Positions 6,919 to 13,422 of a DNA stretch of 14,344 nt are shown in pieces; within the stretch, counting starts at the first letter, position 1; each line of letters opens with the position of its first letter. This DNA is from JBBRHF01 sp038223055 (GTDB lineage: Bacteria > Actinomycetota > Actinomycetes > JACCUZ01), in NCBI GenBank assembly GCA_038223055.1, contig JBBRHF010000113.1, positions 1 to 14,344 of the forward strand, in the 5' to 3' direction. The notes under the pieces are model-generated. The model did not search any database. It saw only the letters and a program-made list of their open reading frames with translations, and was not told the origin of the DNA. A program made the translations under genes and the position numbers.

Positions 6919-7481
6919 GCGAGATGGTGGGCGCCGAGATGGTGGCTCGCCAGCTCGGCCGCGCGCCGCGTGCCCTGCGCGCGGTGGCCCATCGGTGCCC
7001 GTGCGGGCTGCCCGACGTCGTCGAGACCGCTCCCAGGCTGCCCGATGGGACACCGTTTCCCACGCTCTACTACCTGACCTGCCCCCGGGTCAGCAGCGCG
7101 GTCGGCACGCTGGAAGCCAGCGGAATGATGCGGGAGATGACCGTGCGGCTGGGGACCGACGCTGCCCTCGCGGCGAGCTACGCCGACGCGCACCGACGCT
7201 ACGTCGCGCGGCGCGAGGAGATCGACCCGGTGCCCGAGCTGCGCGGGGTCTCGGCTGGCGGCATGCCGGCGAGGGTCAAGTGTCTGCACGTGCTCGTCGC
7301 GCATTCGCTCGCCGTCGGCCCCGGCATCAACCCGCTCGGCGACGAGGCGCTGGCGGCGCTGCCGGACTGGTGGGCCGCCGGACCGTGCGTCCAGAGCCCG
7401 GCGCCGCTCCCGGCCGCGGCTCCGGCTCCGGCCGCGGCTCCGGCCCCGGCTCCGGCTCCGGCCCCGGCCCCGGCCCCGTGA
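6915..7481 (+). CDS. DUF501 family protein
   Basis: A 188-residue protein of unknown function that in actinobacteria nearly always sits between ftsB and ppx. The conserved core contains RCPCGLP (27-33), PFPTLYYLTCPR (47-58), a helix around SYADAHRRYVARR, and GGMPARVKCLHVLVAHSLAVG. Cysteines at 28, 30, 56 and 123 plus nearby histidines (26, 125, 130) could bind a metal, which is a guess. The GTG at 6915 overlaps the ftsB-like TGA (GTGA), which favours this start; ATGs at 6924 and 6939 are alternatives. The last ~27 residues are an unusual Ala-Pro run encoded by GGCYCC hexamers; typical members end near the WWAAGPC region. Its own TGA overlaps the ppx start. Confidence 0.88.
   Translation: MSEMVGAEMVARQLGRAPRALRAVAHRCPCGLPDVVETAPRLPDGTPFPTLYYLTCPRVSSAVGTLEASGMMREMTVRLGTDAALAASYADAHRRYVARREEIDPVPELRGVSAGGMPARVKCLHVLVAHSLAVGPGINPLGDEALAALPDWWAAGPCVQSPAPLPAAAPAPAAAPAPAPAPAPAPAP
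7412..7477. repeat. Hexanucleotide array GGCYCC at DUF501/ppx junction
   Basis: Eleven consecutive hexamers of the type GGCTCC, GGCCCC or GGCCGC fill 7412-7477 and end exactly before the GTG of ppx at 7478. In the DUF501 frame they encode Pro-Ala repeats; in the ppx frame they read as a Gly-Ser/Gly-Pro string with no stop. Gain or loss of a unit would keep both frames. Confidence 0.85.
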
Positions 7482-8461
7482 CCCAGGTCGCCGCGATCGA
7501 CTGCGGCACCAACTCGATCCGGCTGCTGATCGCCGAGGTCGACCCCGCTGCCGGCACCCTGACCGACCGCGACCGGCGGATGCAGATCGTACGGCTGGGC
7601 CAGGGGGTCGACCGCACCGGCCGGTTCGCGCCGGAGGCACTGGAGCGAACCTTCGCGGCGTGTCGCAGCTACGCCGAGGTGATTGCCGAACACGAGTGCG
7701 AACGGGTCCGCTTCGTGGCGACCTCCGCCTCTCGCGACGTCGCCAACCGCGAGGTGTTCGTGGCCGGCGTACGCACCTGCCTGGGGGTGGAGCCGGAAGT
7801 TGTCAGCGGTGCGGAGGAGGCTCGGCTGTCCTTCGACGGCGCAACCCGCGACCTCGTCGGCGGTGATCACCCCGAGCCGTTCCTGGTGGTGGACATCGGG
7901 GGCGGCTCCACCGAGTTCGTGCTCGGCGCAGCGGGCGCGGACCATCGTGGCGCCGCGCTCGCCGCCTCTGTCGCCGCCCCGGCGGCGGTGTCGGTGGATG
8001 TCGGGTGTGTGCGGCTGACCGAGCGGCACCTGCACGACGACCCGCCCAGCGCCGAGCAGATCGCGGCCGCGCGGGCCGACGTCGAGTCGGCCATCGAGCG
8101 GGCGGCTAAGGTCGTGCCGCTGCGCACGGCGGCAACGCTGATCGGGCTGGCCGGATCGGTCACCACGGTGGCGGCGATGGCCCTGGCGCTGCCGTCGTAC
8201 ATCCCCGAGCTCATCCACCACACCCGCATCGCGGCCCCGGACGTGCACGCTGTTGCCGACCGGCTGCTGACGATGACCCGGGCCGAACGCGGCGCACTGG
8301 CGTTCATGCATCCGGGTCGGGTCGACGTGATCGGCGCGGGCGCGCTGGTGCTGTCGTGCGTGGTCCGCGCGGCCGGGGTCGATGCCGTGCTGGTCAGCGA
8401 GCACGACATCCTCGACGGCATCGCGTTGCGGCTGGCCGGTGCGGACGTGGGGTTGGGATAG
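7478..8461 (+). CDS. ppx: Exopolyphosphatase / GppA-type phosphatase (Ppx/GppA)
   Basis: A 327-residue member of the ASKHA-fold Ppx/GppA family, which hydrolyses terminal phosphate from polyphosphate or converts pppGpp to ppGpp. It opens with the phosphate-1 motif AAIDCGTNSIRLLIAE (5-20) and continues with ATSASRDVANR (81-91), the catalytic Glu113 in SGAEEARLSF, phosphate-2 DIGGGSTEFVLG (139-150), and the adenosine-type motif LIGLAGSVTT (221-230). It has the short two-domain form common in actinobacteria and lacks the C-terminal HD extension of E. coli Ppx. GTG 7478 overlaps the DUF501 stop, implying translational coupling. An in-frame upstream GTG at 7385 would add a Gly-rich leader of 31 residues but is less likely. 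Confidence 0.93.
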   Translation: MTQVAAIDCGTNSIRLLIAEVDPAAGTLTDRDRRMQIVRLGQGVDRTGRFAPEALERTFAACRSYAEVIAEHECERVRFVATSASRDVANREVFVAGVRTCLGVEPEVVSGAEEARLSFDGATRDLVGGDHPEPFLVVDIGGGSTEFVLGAAGADHRGAALAASVAAPAAVSVDVGCVRLTERHLHDDPPSAEQIAAARADVESAIERAAKVVPLRTAATLIGLAGSVTTVAAMALALPSYIPELIHHTRIAAPDVHAVADRLLTMTRAERGALAFMHPGRVDVIGAGALVLSCVVRAAGVDAVLVSEHDILDGIALRLAGADVGLG

Positions 8462-8567
8462 GTCTGCGGGTCTGGTCGTTTGGCTTCGGTTTGGCCTTGG
8501 CTAGCCTGGGCGGACGTAAGTCACGTCTACGTGCGACTCGAGCAGGAACGGCTACGCGCCCCGGTGA
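8462..8567. other. Intergenic, possible decayed transposase sequence
   Basis: This short gap after ppx has no gene and no clear terminator. The frame 8499-8561 reads AWADVSHVYVRLEQERLRAPV, and the WAD and RAPV patches resemble the segment of IS256-type transposases just before GDGALGFW. If so, it is the continuation of the adjacent fragment in a different frame. The match is weak. Confidence 0.3.
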
Positions 8568-8846
8568 CGGGGCGACAGGGCGCTGGGTTTCTGGTCCGCG
8601 CTGCGCGAGGTGTTCCCGGCCACCCGGGAGCAGCGCTGCTGGTTCCACAAGATCGCCAACGTGCTCTCGGCGTTGCCCAAGTCCGCCCACCCGGGGGCGA
8701 AGAAGGCCCTCGCGGAGATCTGGAGCGCCGAGGACGGAGAGCACGCCCGGGCCGCGGCCAAGGCGTTCCAGGACACCTACGGGGCCAAGTTCCCCAAGGC
8801 CGCCGCGAAGATCATCGATGACCTCGAGGAGTTGCTCGCGTTCTAT
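8568..8846 (+). pseudogene. IS256-family (mutator type) transposase fragment
   Basis: An internal piece of a mutator-type DDE transposase, about 90 residues of an expected ~400. It starts within the catalytic-region motif (GDRALGFWSALREVFP, where the usual GDGALGFW has Gly to Arg), continues with the hallmark TREQRCWFHKIANVLSALPKS and then GAKFPKAAAKIIDDLEELLAFY, and stops matching where the family would continue with PAEHWIHLRTTNPIES. A TGA at 8565-8567 closes the frame on the left. No N-terminus, no C-terminal catalytic Glu and no terminal repeats are visible, so it is inactive. The right edge meets the truncated SRPBCC gene at about 8846. The frame runs on to a TAG at 8901-8903 by chance. 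Confidence 0.88.
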
Positions 8847-8959
8847 GAGGCGTCAACGATTGAGGACTCCCAGAGCGCCAGATTCTCGGCTTTGGCGAGA
8901 TAGTCGGACACCTCCTCGGGTGGCCGGACGATCATGACACTCGCCTCCACGATCGGCAT
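8843..8959 (-). pseudogene. Truncated SRPBCC (polyketide cyclase/START-like) gene
   Basis: From an ATG at 8959, preceded by GGGAGGG about 6 bases upstream, the minus strand reads MPIVEASVMIVRPPEEVSDY and on through LAKAENLALWESSIVDA. This is the first strand and helix of an SRPBCC-superfamily protein, which normally has about 140-150 residues binding a hydrophobic ligand. After 38 residues the frame enters the IS256 fragment and meets a TAG at 8843-8845, so about three quarters of the protein are lost. It would have been transcribed in the same direction as hmp, 120 bases downstream of it. The good RBS shows the gene was intact before the IS-associated rearrangement. Confidence 0.75.
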
Positions 8960-9079
8960 GCTGCTCCCTCCCCCCGAGCGGCGTGCTCGCGCCGAGGCTC
9001 TACGCCAGTTGGCCCGGAGCCTCCTCCGACCTGGCGGTTGGGTCAACGGCCACGGATCAAGGCCGGCTGTCTGCTCAGT

Positions 9080-10330
9080 TCACGCGGAGCCGGTATCCGG
9101 CGGGACCTGCGCCCCCCACAGGTCGGGGCCGAACACCTCGTAGCGGATCCGGGACGCCGGCACGCCGCGTGCCACCAAGGTCGAGTGCACGTGGCGCATG
9201 AACGGCAACGGCCCGCAGGTGAACACCTGGACGTGCTCGGGCAGCGGCACCTCGGACAGGTCCATCAGGCCCTGCCTGGAGCGGTGGTCCGCGGCGTCGA
9301 CGGTCTCGTACCAGGTGTAGGACGTGAAGTCGTCGATCTGCCGTCCCATGTGCAGTACCGTGTCGCGCAGGGCATGATCCTGCGCCGTGCGATCGGCGTG
9401 GGCGACGATGACCTTGCGCTGGGGCTGGGTCCGGGCGATCAGTTCCACGATCGGCAGCACCGTCGTGATCCCAGCGCCCGCGGTAGCCAGCAGCAGCGGG
9501 GCGTCGGAAGACGGGACGACGAAGTCGCCGGCCGGAGCGCTGACATCGAGCAGGTCGCCGACGGCCAAGTGGTCATGCAGGAACGAGGAGACCTGACCGT
9601 CCGGCGCGCCATCCGCGCCGGTCACCCGACGTACGGTGATCTGTAGCCGAGTCCCCAAGGCCGTGGACGACACGGTGTACTGCCGAGGCTGCCGGCCCCC
9701 GTCCGGCAGGTCGACGAACACCGACACGTACTGTCCGGGGGAAATCTCCGGCAGCTCCCCGCCGTCCGCGGGTTCGAGCACCAACGACACGACGTCGTCG
9801 GTCTCCTCGATCCGCCGGACCACCCGGTAAGGGCGCACCGGGTGCGCCGGGTCGACACCGGCCTGCTGGTAGAGCCGAGCCTCCTCGGCGATCAGCTGGG
9901 CCGCGAACAGCCAGTAGACCTCGTTCCATGCGTCGGCGATCTCGGGGGTGACCGCGTCCCCCAGCACCTCCCCAACCGCGCCCAGCAGGTGGTGACCTAC
10001 GATCGTGTACTGCTCCGGGCGGATCCCCAGCGACACGTGCTTGTGCGCGATCCGTTGCATCACGTGGTGAAAGGACGGGGCGTCGGGATCGATCAGCTGC
10101 ACCGCGTAAGCCACGACCGAGGCCGCCAGCGCACGGCTCTGCTCCCCGGTGGCCTGGTTGCCCTGGTTGAACACCCGCAACAGGGTCGGGTGCTCGGCGA
10201 ACATCCGCGGATAGAACACGGCGGTGATCTGCTCAGCGTGGTCGGCCACCACCGACGCCGTCGCCCTCACCACTGCCTCGGACCGGGCAGACAGGACGGA
10301 CTCAGCACTCTCCGACGGCGAGATCGACAC
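9080..10330 (-). CDS. hmp: Flavohemoglobin, nitric oxide dioxygenase
   Basis: A 416-residue cytoplasmic enzyme that uses O2 and NAD(P)H to turn nitric oxide into nitrate. The globin domain (about 12-155) has the B10 tyrosine Tyr40 (VFYPRMF), proximal heme ligand His98 (RIAHKHVSLGIRPEQY), Tyr108 and Glu137, as in E. coli Hmp. The ferredoxin-reductase-like domain follows: FAD motif RQYTVSS (216-222; usually RxYS, here Thr), NAD(P)H motif GAGITT (285-290), FTCGPLPFM (370-378) and the C-terminal EVFGPDL. The length fits the family. The start is a GTG with GGAG about 8 bases upstream; ATG starts are absent nearby. It is transcribed away from the hemerythrin-like gene, which suggests shared control by NO or oxygen, though I could not find a recognisable NsrR or DevR box. 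Confidence 0.96.
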   Translation of the reverse strand: MSISPSESAESVLSARSEAVVRATASVVADHAEQITAVFYPRMFAEHPTLLRVFNQGNQATGEQSRALAASVVAYAVQLIDPDAPSFHHVMQRIAHKHVSLGIRPEQYTIVGHHLLGAVGEVLGDAVTPEIADAWNEVYWLFAAQLIAEEARLYQQAGVDPAHPVRPYRVVRRIEETDDVVSLVLEPADGGELPEISPGQYVSVFVDLPDGGRQPRQYTVSSTALGTRLQITVRRVTGADGAPDGQVSSFLHDHLAVGDLLDVSAPAGDFVVPSSDAPLLLATAGAGITTVLPIVELIARTQPQRKVIVAHADRTAQDHALRDTVLHMGRQIDDFTSYTWYETVDAADHRSRQGLMDLSEVPLPEHVQVFTCGPLPFMRHVHSTLVARGVPASRIRYEVFGPDLWGAQVPPDTGSA

Positions 10331-10551
10331 AGTGACGCTCCAAGACAGCCGATAGTTGGTGGCAAGACCCTCCGGTCCAGGCCCGTCAGCAGCACGATAG
10401 CCCCGTCCCCCGGTGAGCCCTGCTATGGGCGAGAGCGGCCATCGGCCCTCGGCCCTCGGCCCTCGGCCCGCGGCCCGCGGCCCCGACGGGTCGACCGGTA
10501 TCTTTCGCCCGTAGGTTCTGGGCGCCGAGGATGATCGGGAGCGTTTTCGCC
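10331..10551. promoter_or_regulatory. Divergent promoter region of hmp and hemerythrin gene
   Basis: About 220 bases between two divergent genes. It contains a heptamer repeat array at 10444-10484, which sits between the putative promoters. No clear inverted-repeat operator of the NsrR type was found, and no confident -35/-10 pair. Confidence 0.4.
10444..10484. repeat. Heptamer tandem array GGCCCTC/GGCCCGC
   Basis: Three perfect GGCCCTC units (10444-10464) are followed by two GGCCCGC units (10465-10478) and a partial GGCCCC. The array lies in the shared hmp/hemerythrin promoter region, about 68 bases upstream of the preferred hemerythrin start. Confidence 0.9.
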
Positions 10552-11031
10552 GTGTGCAACTACTGCGGGTGCCGCGCCATCGAACCGGTCGCCCAACTCA
10601 CCGCCGAGCATGAGCGGATCTTGAAACTGCGCGGGGAGATCCGCCGCGCGCTCGCGCGAGGCGAGCACACGGCGGCCGCCGCTACGCTGCGCACCCTGAG
10701 TGACGTGCTCGAGGTCCACGACGCCGTCGAGGAGCTGGCGCTGTACCCGGCCATGGCTCGCCTGCACGAGTTCGGCGACAAGATCGGGACGCTGTTCGAC
10801 GAACACGACGAGTTCGACCACGTGGTCCAAGCGGCGCTGACTGCGGTGGATGGCACCGGGCCGGGCACCGCGGACTGGGCTGCGGTCCTCGCTGCGCTCG
10901 AGCTACTGGGCGAACACATCGACCACGAGGAACACGGCCTGTTCCCGGCGGCAGCGGTCAGCCTCGACCCGGCCGACTGGGAGCACGCCGCCGCTGTTCG
11001 CGCCCATCGGACACCACGGAATGCGCCCTAA
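10552..11031 (+). CDS. Hemerythrin HHE-domain protein with N-terminal Cys motif
   Basis: A 159-residue four-helix-bundle protein that should bind a non-heme di-iron centre. Likely ligands are His20 (TAEHERI), His56 and Glu60 (EVHDAVEE), His85 (DEHDEFDH), and the cluster EHIDHEEHGLFP (121-132). The N-terminus has VCNYCGCR, a CxxCxC motif common in actinobacterial relatives and reminiscent of, but not the same as, the Cys pair of RIC/YtfE iron-centre repair proteins. I prefer the GTG at 10552 because family members start at this Cys motif and GGGAG lies about 10 bases upstream; an in-frame ATG at 10531 would add seven residues but has poor RBS spacing. Being divergent from hmp suggests a role in NO or oxygen sensing, scavenging or iron-site repair, which is inference. 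Confidence 0.88.
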   Translation: MCNYCGCRAIEPVAQLTAEHERILKLRGEIRRALARGEHTAAAATLRTLSDVLEVHDAVEELALYPAMARLHEFGDKIGTLFDEHDEFDHVVQAALTAVDGTGPGTADWAAVLAALELLGEHIDHEEHGLFPAAAVSLDPADWEHAAAVRAHRTPRNAP

Positions 11032-11086
11032 CACGAACGGTCCGTCGAACTCCGAAAGCTTTCCAGCGCTGCTCACCGCGGTCGGC

Positions 11087-11837
11087 TCACCGTGGCCCAC
11101 TCGCTGCGGTGTCGATCAGGTCCATCAGCAGCGGAACACGATGGTGGAGCGCTCGCCGCCGATCTCGAGCAGGGTCTGCAGGTAGCGCAGCTGCAGGGCC
11201 GCGAGGTTGCGGCTGAGGACCTCCGCGGCCTCGAAGACCCTGTGGGCTGCCTGGAACTCGCCCTCGGAGTCGATGATCTTCGCTCGGCGCTCGCGTTCGG
11301 CCTCGGCCTGGCGCGCCATCGCCCGCTACATGGCCTCGGGGGTCTCCACGTGCTTGATCTCCACGGTGGTCACCTTGATCCCCACGGCTCGGTCTGCTCG
11401 TCGATGATCCGCCGGAGGCTGTCGTTTAGCTGGTCGCATTCGGCCAGCAGGTCATCGAGCTCGGCCCGCCCGAGCACGGACCGCAGCGTGGTCTGGGCTA
11501 TCTGGGAGGTGGCCACGGGGATGGCCTCCACATCGGTGATCGCCCGGGCCGGGTCAGTGACCCGGAAGCAGGCGACCGCGTTGACCCTCGCCGGCACGTT
11601 GTCGCGGGTGATGACCTCTTGCGGCGGGATGGTCAGGGTGACGGTGCGCAGGTCGACCCGTTCCATCCGGTCCACGAACGGGATCAGGAACACCAGTGCG
11701 GGCCCGGCCAGAGCGCGCAGCCGGCCCAGCCGGAACAGCACCCCCCGCTGGTACTCGCGCAGCACCCGCACGTTGGCGGCGCCCAACCCGAGCAGGACCA
11801 CCAAGACCAGCACCGCGAGCACCAGAACCTCGGTCAC
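11087..11837 (-). pseudogene. Slipin/stomatin-like (SPFH) protein, frameshifted
   Basis: The gene starts at a GTG at 11837 with GGGAGGA just upstream. It encodes an N-terminal membrane anchor (VLVLAVLVLVVLLGLGAA), the SPFH core (REYQRGVLFRLGRL, TLTIPPQEVITRDNVPARVN, FRVTDPARAITDVE) and continues to IDEQTEPWG. One base is then missing in GATCCCCAC near 11380. The next frame carries on exactly as slipins do (IKVTTVEIKHVETPEAM, then RAMARQAEAERERRAKIID, then LRYLQTLLEIGGERSTIVF), but is broken by a TAG at 11327-11329 and a second one-base deletion near 11133, after which MDLIDT and a stop follow. Three independent lesions in an otherwise full-length ~250-residue sequence mean recent decay. The start overlaps the stop of the gene upstream (GTGA), so both were one operon. 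Confidence 0.9.
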
Positions 11838-12214
11838 GCGTCCTCCCGGGCGTCGGATCCCCACCGGGTGCGCGAGGCCCGGGTCACGCGCAGCCGGGTC
11901 GCCGGGCTCGGTGCCGGGAAGTTGGCCGGCGTGCGCCGGAAGTGGGCGCTGAAGCGGCGCCCGAGCAAGCCGGCGACCAACAACGGCATGGCGAGGATGA
12001 GCGTGGCAGGCTCGGGATGCCGGGATGCCGGGATGCCGGGATGCCGGGACGCCGTGACCAGAAGCAGCAGGCCAGCCAGACAGAAGAGCACCAGCGACAC
12101 GCCTCGGTGGAACCGGGCGGCCTCCGAGTGCGGCCACGGCACGAGCTCGCGGGTCACTTCGCGCCCGTGCGGGGAGTTGGTGCAGTCAGGCTTGACCGGG
12201 CAGGCGTTGCACAC
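11834..12214 (-). CDS. Small two-TM protein with Cys motif, unknown function
   Basis: A 126-residue frame from a GTG at 12214, though the frame is open back to the TGA at 12239-12241, and the true N-terminus may have been removed by the norB deletion. It begins VCNACPVKPDCTNSPHGREV, a CxxC-(5)-C cluster that could bind a metal, followed by WPHSEAARFHRG and two hydrophobic segments (GVSLVLFCLAGLLLLV and ATLILAMPLLVAGLL) separated by the loop TASRHPGIPASRHPEP. That loop is encoded by an 8-bp repeat array. The tail is basic and low in complexity. It lies between norB and slipin remnants on the same strand and overlaps the slipin start, so it was probably part of an NO-reductase operon. I do not recognise the family. 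It may itself be partial or inactive. Confidence 0.5.
   Translation of the reverse strand: MCNACPVKPDCTNSPHGREVTRELVPWPHSEAARFHRGVSLVLFCLAGLLLLVTASRHPGIPASRHPEPATLILAMPLLVAGLLGRRFSAHFRRTPANFPAPSPATRLRVTRASRTRWGSDAREDA
12014..12053. repeat. 8-bp tandem array GGGATGCC, five units
   Basis: Four perfect GGGATGCC units (12014-12045) plus one variant GGGACGCC (12046-12053). It lies inside the small Cys-motif protein gene, in the loop between its two membrane segments. As the unit is not a multiple of three, each gain or loss of a copy changes the reading frame. Confidence 0.92.
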
Positions 12215-12238
12215 CGAGGGCTTGGGCGCAGTAGCGCA

Positions 12239-13190
12239 TCAATCTTGGCGAGGCGGTCCGGCCATCGTGAGGAAGTTCCAGAAACCCACGGCCAGGAACA
12301 TCACCGCCCGCCGGCGCCGGAACGGGGTGGCCGACTTGGCACTCCTGGCGGGCACCCAGCTGAAGGAAGGACCACGCCTCCACGGTCAGGAACGTTAACG
12401 GGATCACCTCGGCGGCCGAGAAGAACGCCCCCAGGGCCATGCTCTCCGCGGCGCTGCCGGAGAAGTCGAGGTGGTGCATGGTGGCGATCATGCCGCCGAC
12501 GGAGTAGAGCCCGATGTCGAGGTAGATCACCGCCAGCGCCACTCGCTCCCGCACCACGCCGAGCAGGACGAACACGTAGGCCACCAGGACGGTGGTGAAG
12601 ATCTCCAGGAAGTCCTCGACCCACAGGTGCTCGACCATCAACCGCAAGAAGTCCGCGACGGTGTAACTGGACTCCGAGCTGGTCATCAGCCCCACCGCGT
12701 AGAACGCCGGGATCGCCAGCGCGGTGAACAGGAACATCCACGGCATGTTGCCTCGCGTCTCCTCGCGCAGCCGGGACCGCAGCCCGAGTTAGAGGATCGC
12801 GACCCAAAAGAACAGGCCCACGGTGAGCAGGACCTGCCAGAACCGGCCCAGGTCCAGGTACTCCCAGCCCTGCATCCCGACCGCCCCGAGCGCGCCGGGG
12901 AGCAGCCCGTGGATCTCGAGGAGCTCCCCCGGCCATGCTGCCGAACACGACCAGCGCGAGGGCGCCGAGCAGTCCGTAGGCGAGCCAGTGCTGCCGGCGC
13001 GGCTACCGCCCGGCCACGATCGCCCAGCCGGTCCCCCCACCGGCCGAACGCCGCGAACACGCGCCGATGCCGGCCAGGCAACGCGATCAGGGACAGCACG
13101 CTCCACACCAGCACGTTGGCGGTGGGTTCGTTGGCGACCAACGGCTCCGGCGGCCAGGAGTTGGTGTAGCTGTAGTCCTTGCCCGGGCGC
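12239..13190 (-). pseudogene. norB: Quinol-type nitric oxide reductase (qNorB), degraded
   Basis: qNorB reduces nitric oxide to nitrous oxide in the membrane; intact enzymes have about 750 residues and 14 helices. The visible remnant starts at PGKDYSYTNSWPPEPLVANE, a highly conserved qNorB segment about 200 residues into the family, and continues SVLSLIAL, WLAYGLLGALALVVFGSMAG, GELLEIHGLLPGALGAVGMQ, LGRFWQVLLTVGLFFWVAIL, FTALAIPAFYAVGL, VEHLWVEDFLEIF (FeB His and Glu), MIATMHHLDFSG (FeB His-His), FFSAAEVIPLTFLTVEAW. The pieces lie in different frames: shifts near 13005, 12930 and 12344, and a TAA at 12789-12791. After VMFLAVGFWNFLT the rest, including later heme ligands, is deleted, and the conserved PFPH has become PFRR. 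The left end abuts a mobile-element gene. It is certainly non-functional. Confidence 0.9.
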
Positions 13191-13422
13191 TCTCGTGGAG
13201 CGCCTGGGCCGGTTCGACGCTTGCCACAGCGACCCACCCGAACTACACGGGCCCTACATCGTGTGGACCCGAAAGGTGAACGCAAAAACGGTGACCAAAG
13301 TCCTCACCGAAGCACAGCTGCGTGACTACCAGCCATGGCTGGACAACGCCCGCGCCCTCCGGACCCTGACATCCGAGCTACACGACCTCACCCTTCAGAT
13401 CATCGACGAGGATGACCGCTAG
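13180..13422 (+). pseudogene. DUF6788-like mobile-element-associated fragment
   Basis: About 80 residues ending at a TAG at 13420-13422. The frame reads PGALVERLGRFDACHSDPPE, LHGPYIVWTRKVNAKTVTKV, LTEAQLRDYQPWLDNARALR and a helical end TSELHDLTLQIIDEDDR. This HGPYxxWTRK pattern is the conserved core of small proteins usually found next to DDE transposases in actinobacteria (DUF6788-like). The N-terminal part, where the usual RCGKPxCRC cysteines would lie, is altered (only Cys in FDACHSD) and no start codon with RBS is visible; instead the frame runs straight into the norB remnant on the other strand. No transposase follows. I judge it a broken relic. Confidence 0.7.

Noticed and set aside
2509..7053. 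Minus-strand open frame of over 1500 codons
   Set aside because: It spans the complement of the patatin-like, eno, ftsB and DUF501 genes, has no motif, and reads as Arg/Gly/His/Gln-rich shadow sequence. Long antisense frames are expected at this GC content.
6791..7477. N-terminal extension of Ppx, since its frame is open back to 6791
   Set aside because: The extension overlaps the ftsB and DUF501 coding sequences with no family similarity. The GTGA overlap at 7478 with AAIDCGTNS right after it is the natural start.
7412..7477. CRISPR-like or direct-repeat array
   Set aside because: The units are six bases without spacers and lie within coding sequence; this is a microsatellite encoding Pro-Ala.
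8462..8560. tRNA gene after ppx
   Set aside because: No acceptor-stem pairing or GTTCGA T-loop motif was found in this gap.
11092..12598. Plus-strand frames through the slipin and norB region
   Set aside because: They are low-complexity shadows; the minus strand carries recognisable slipin and NorB sequence.
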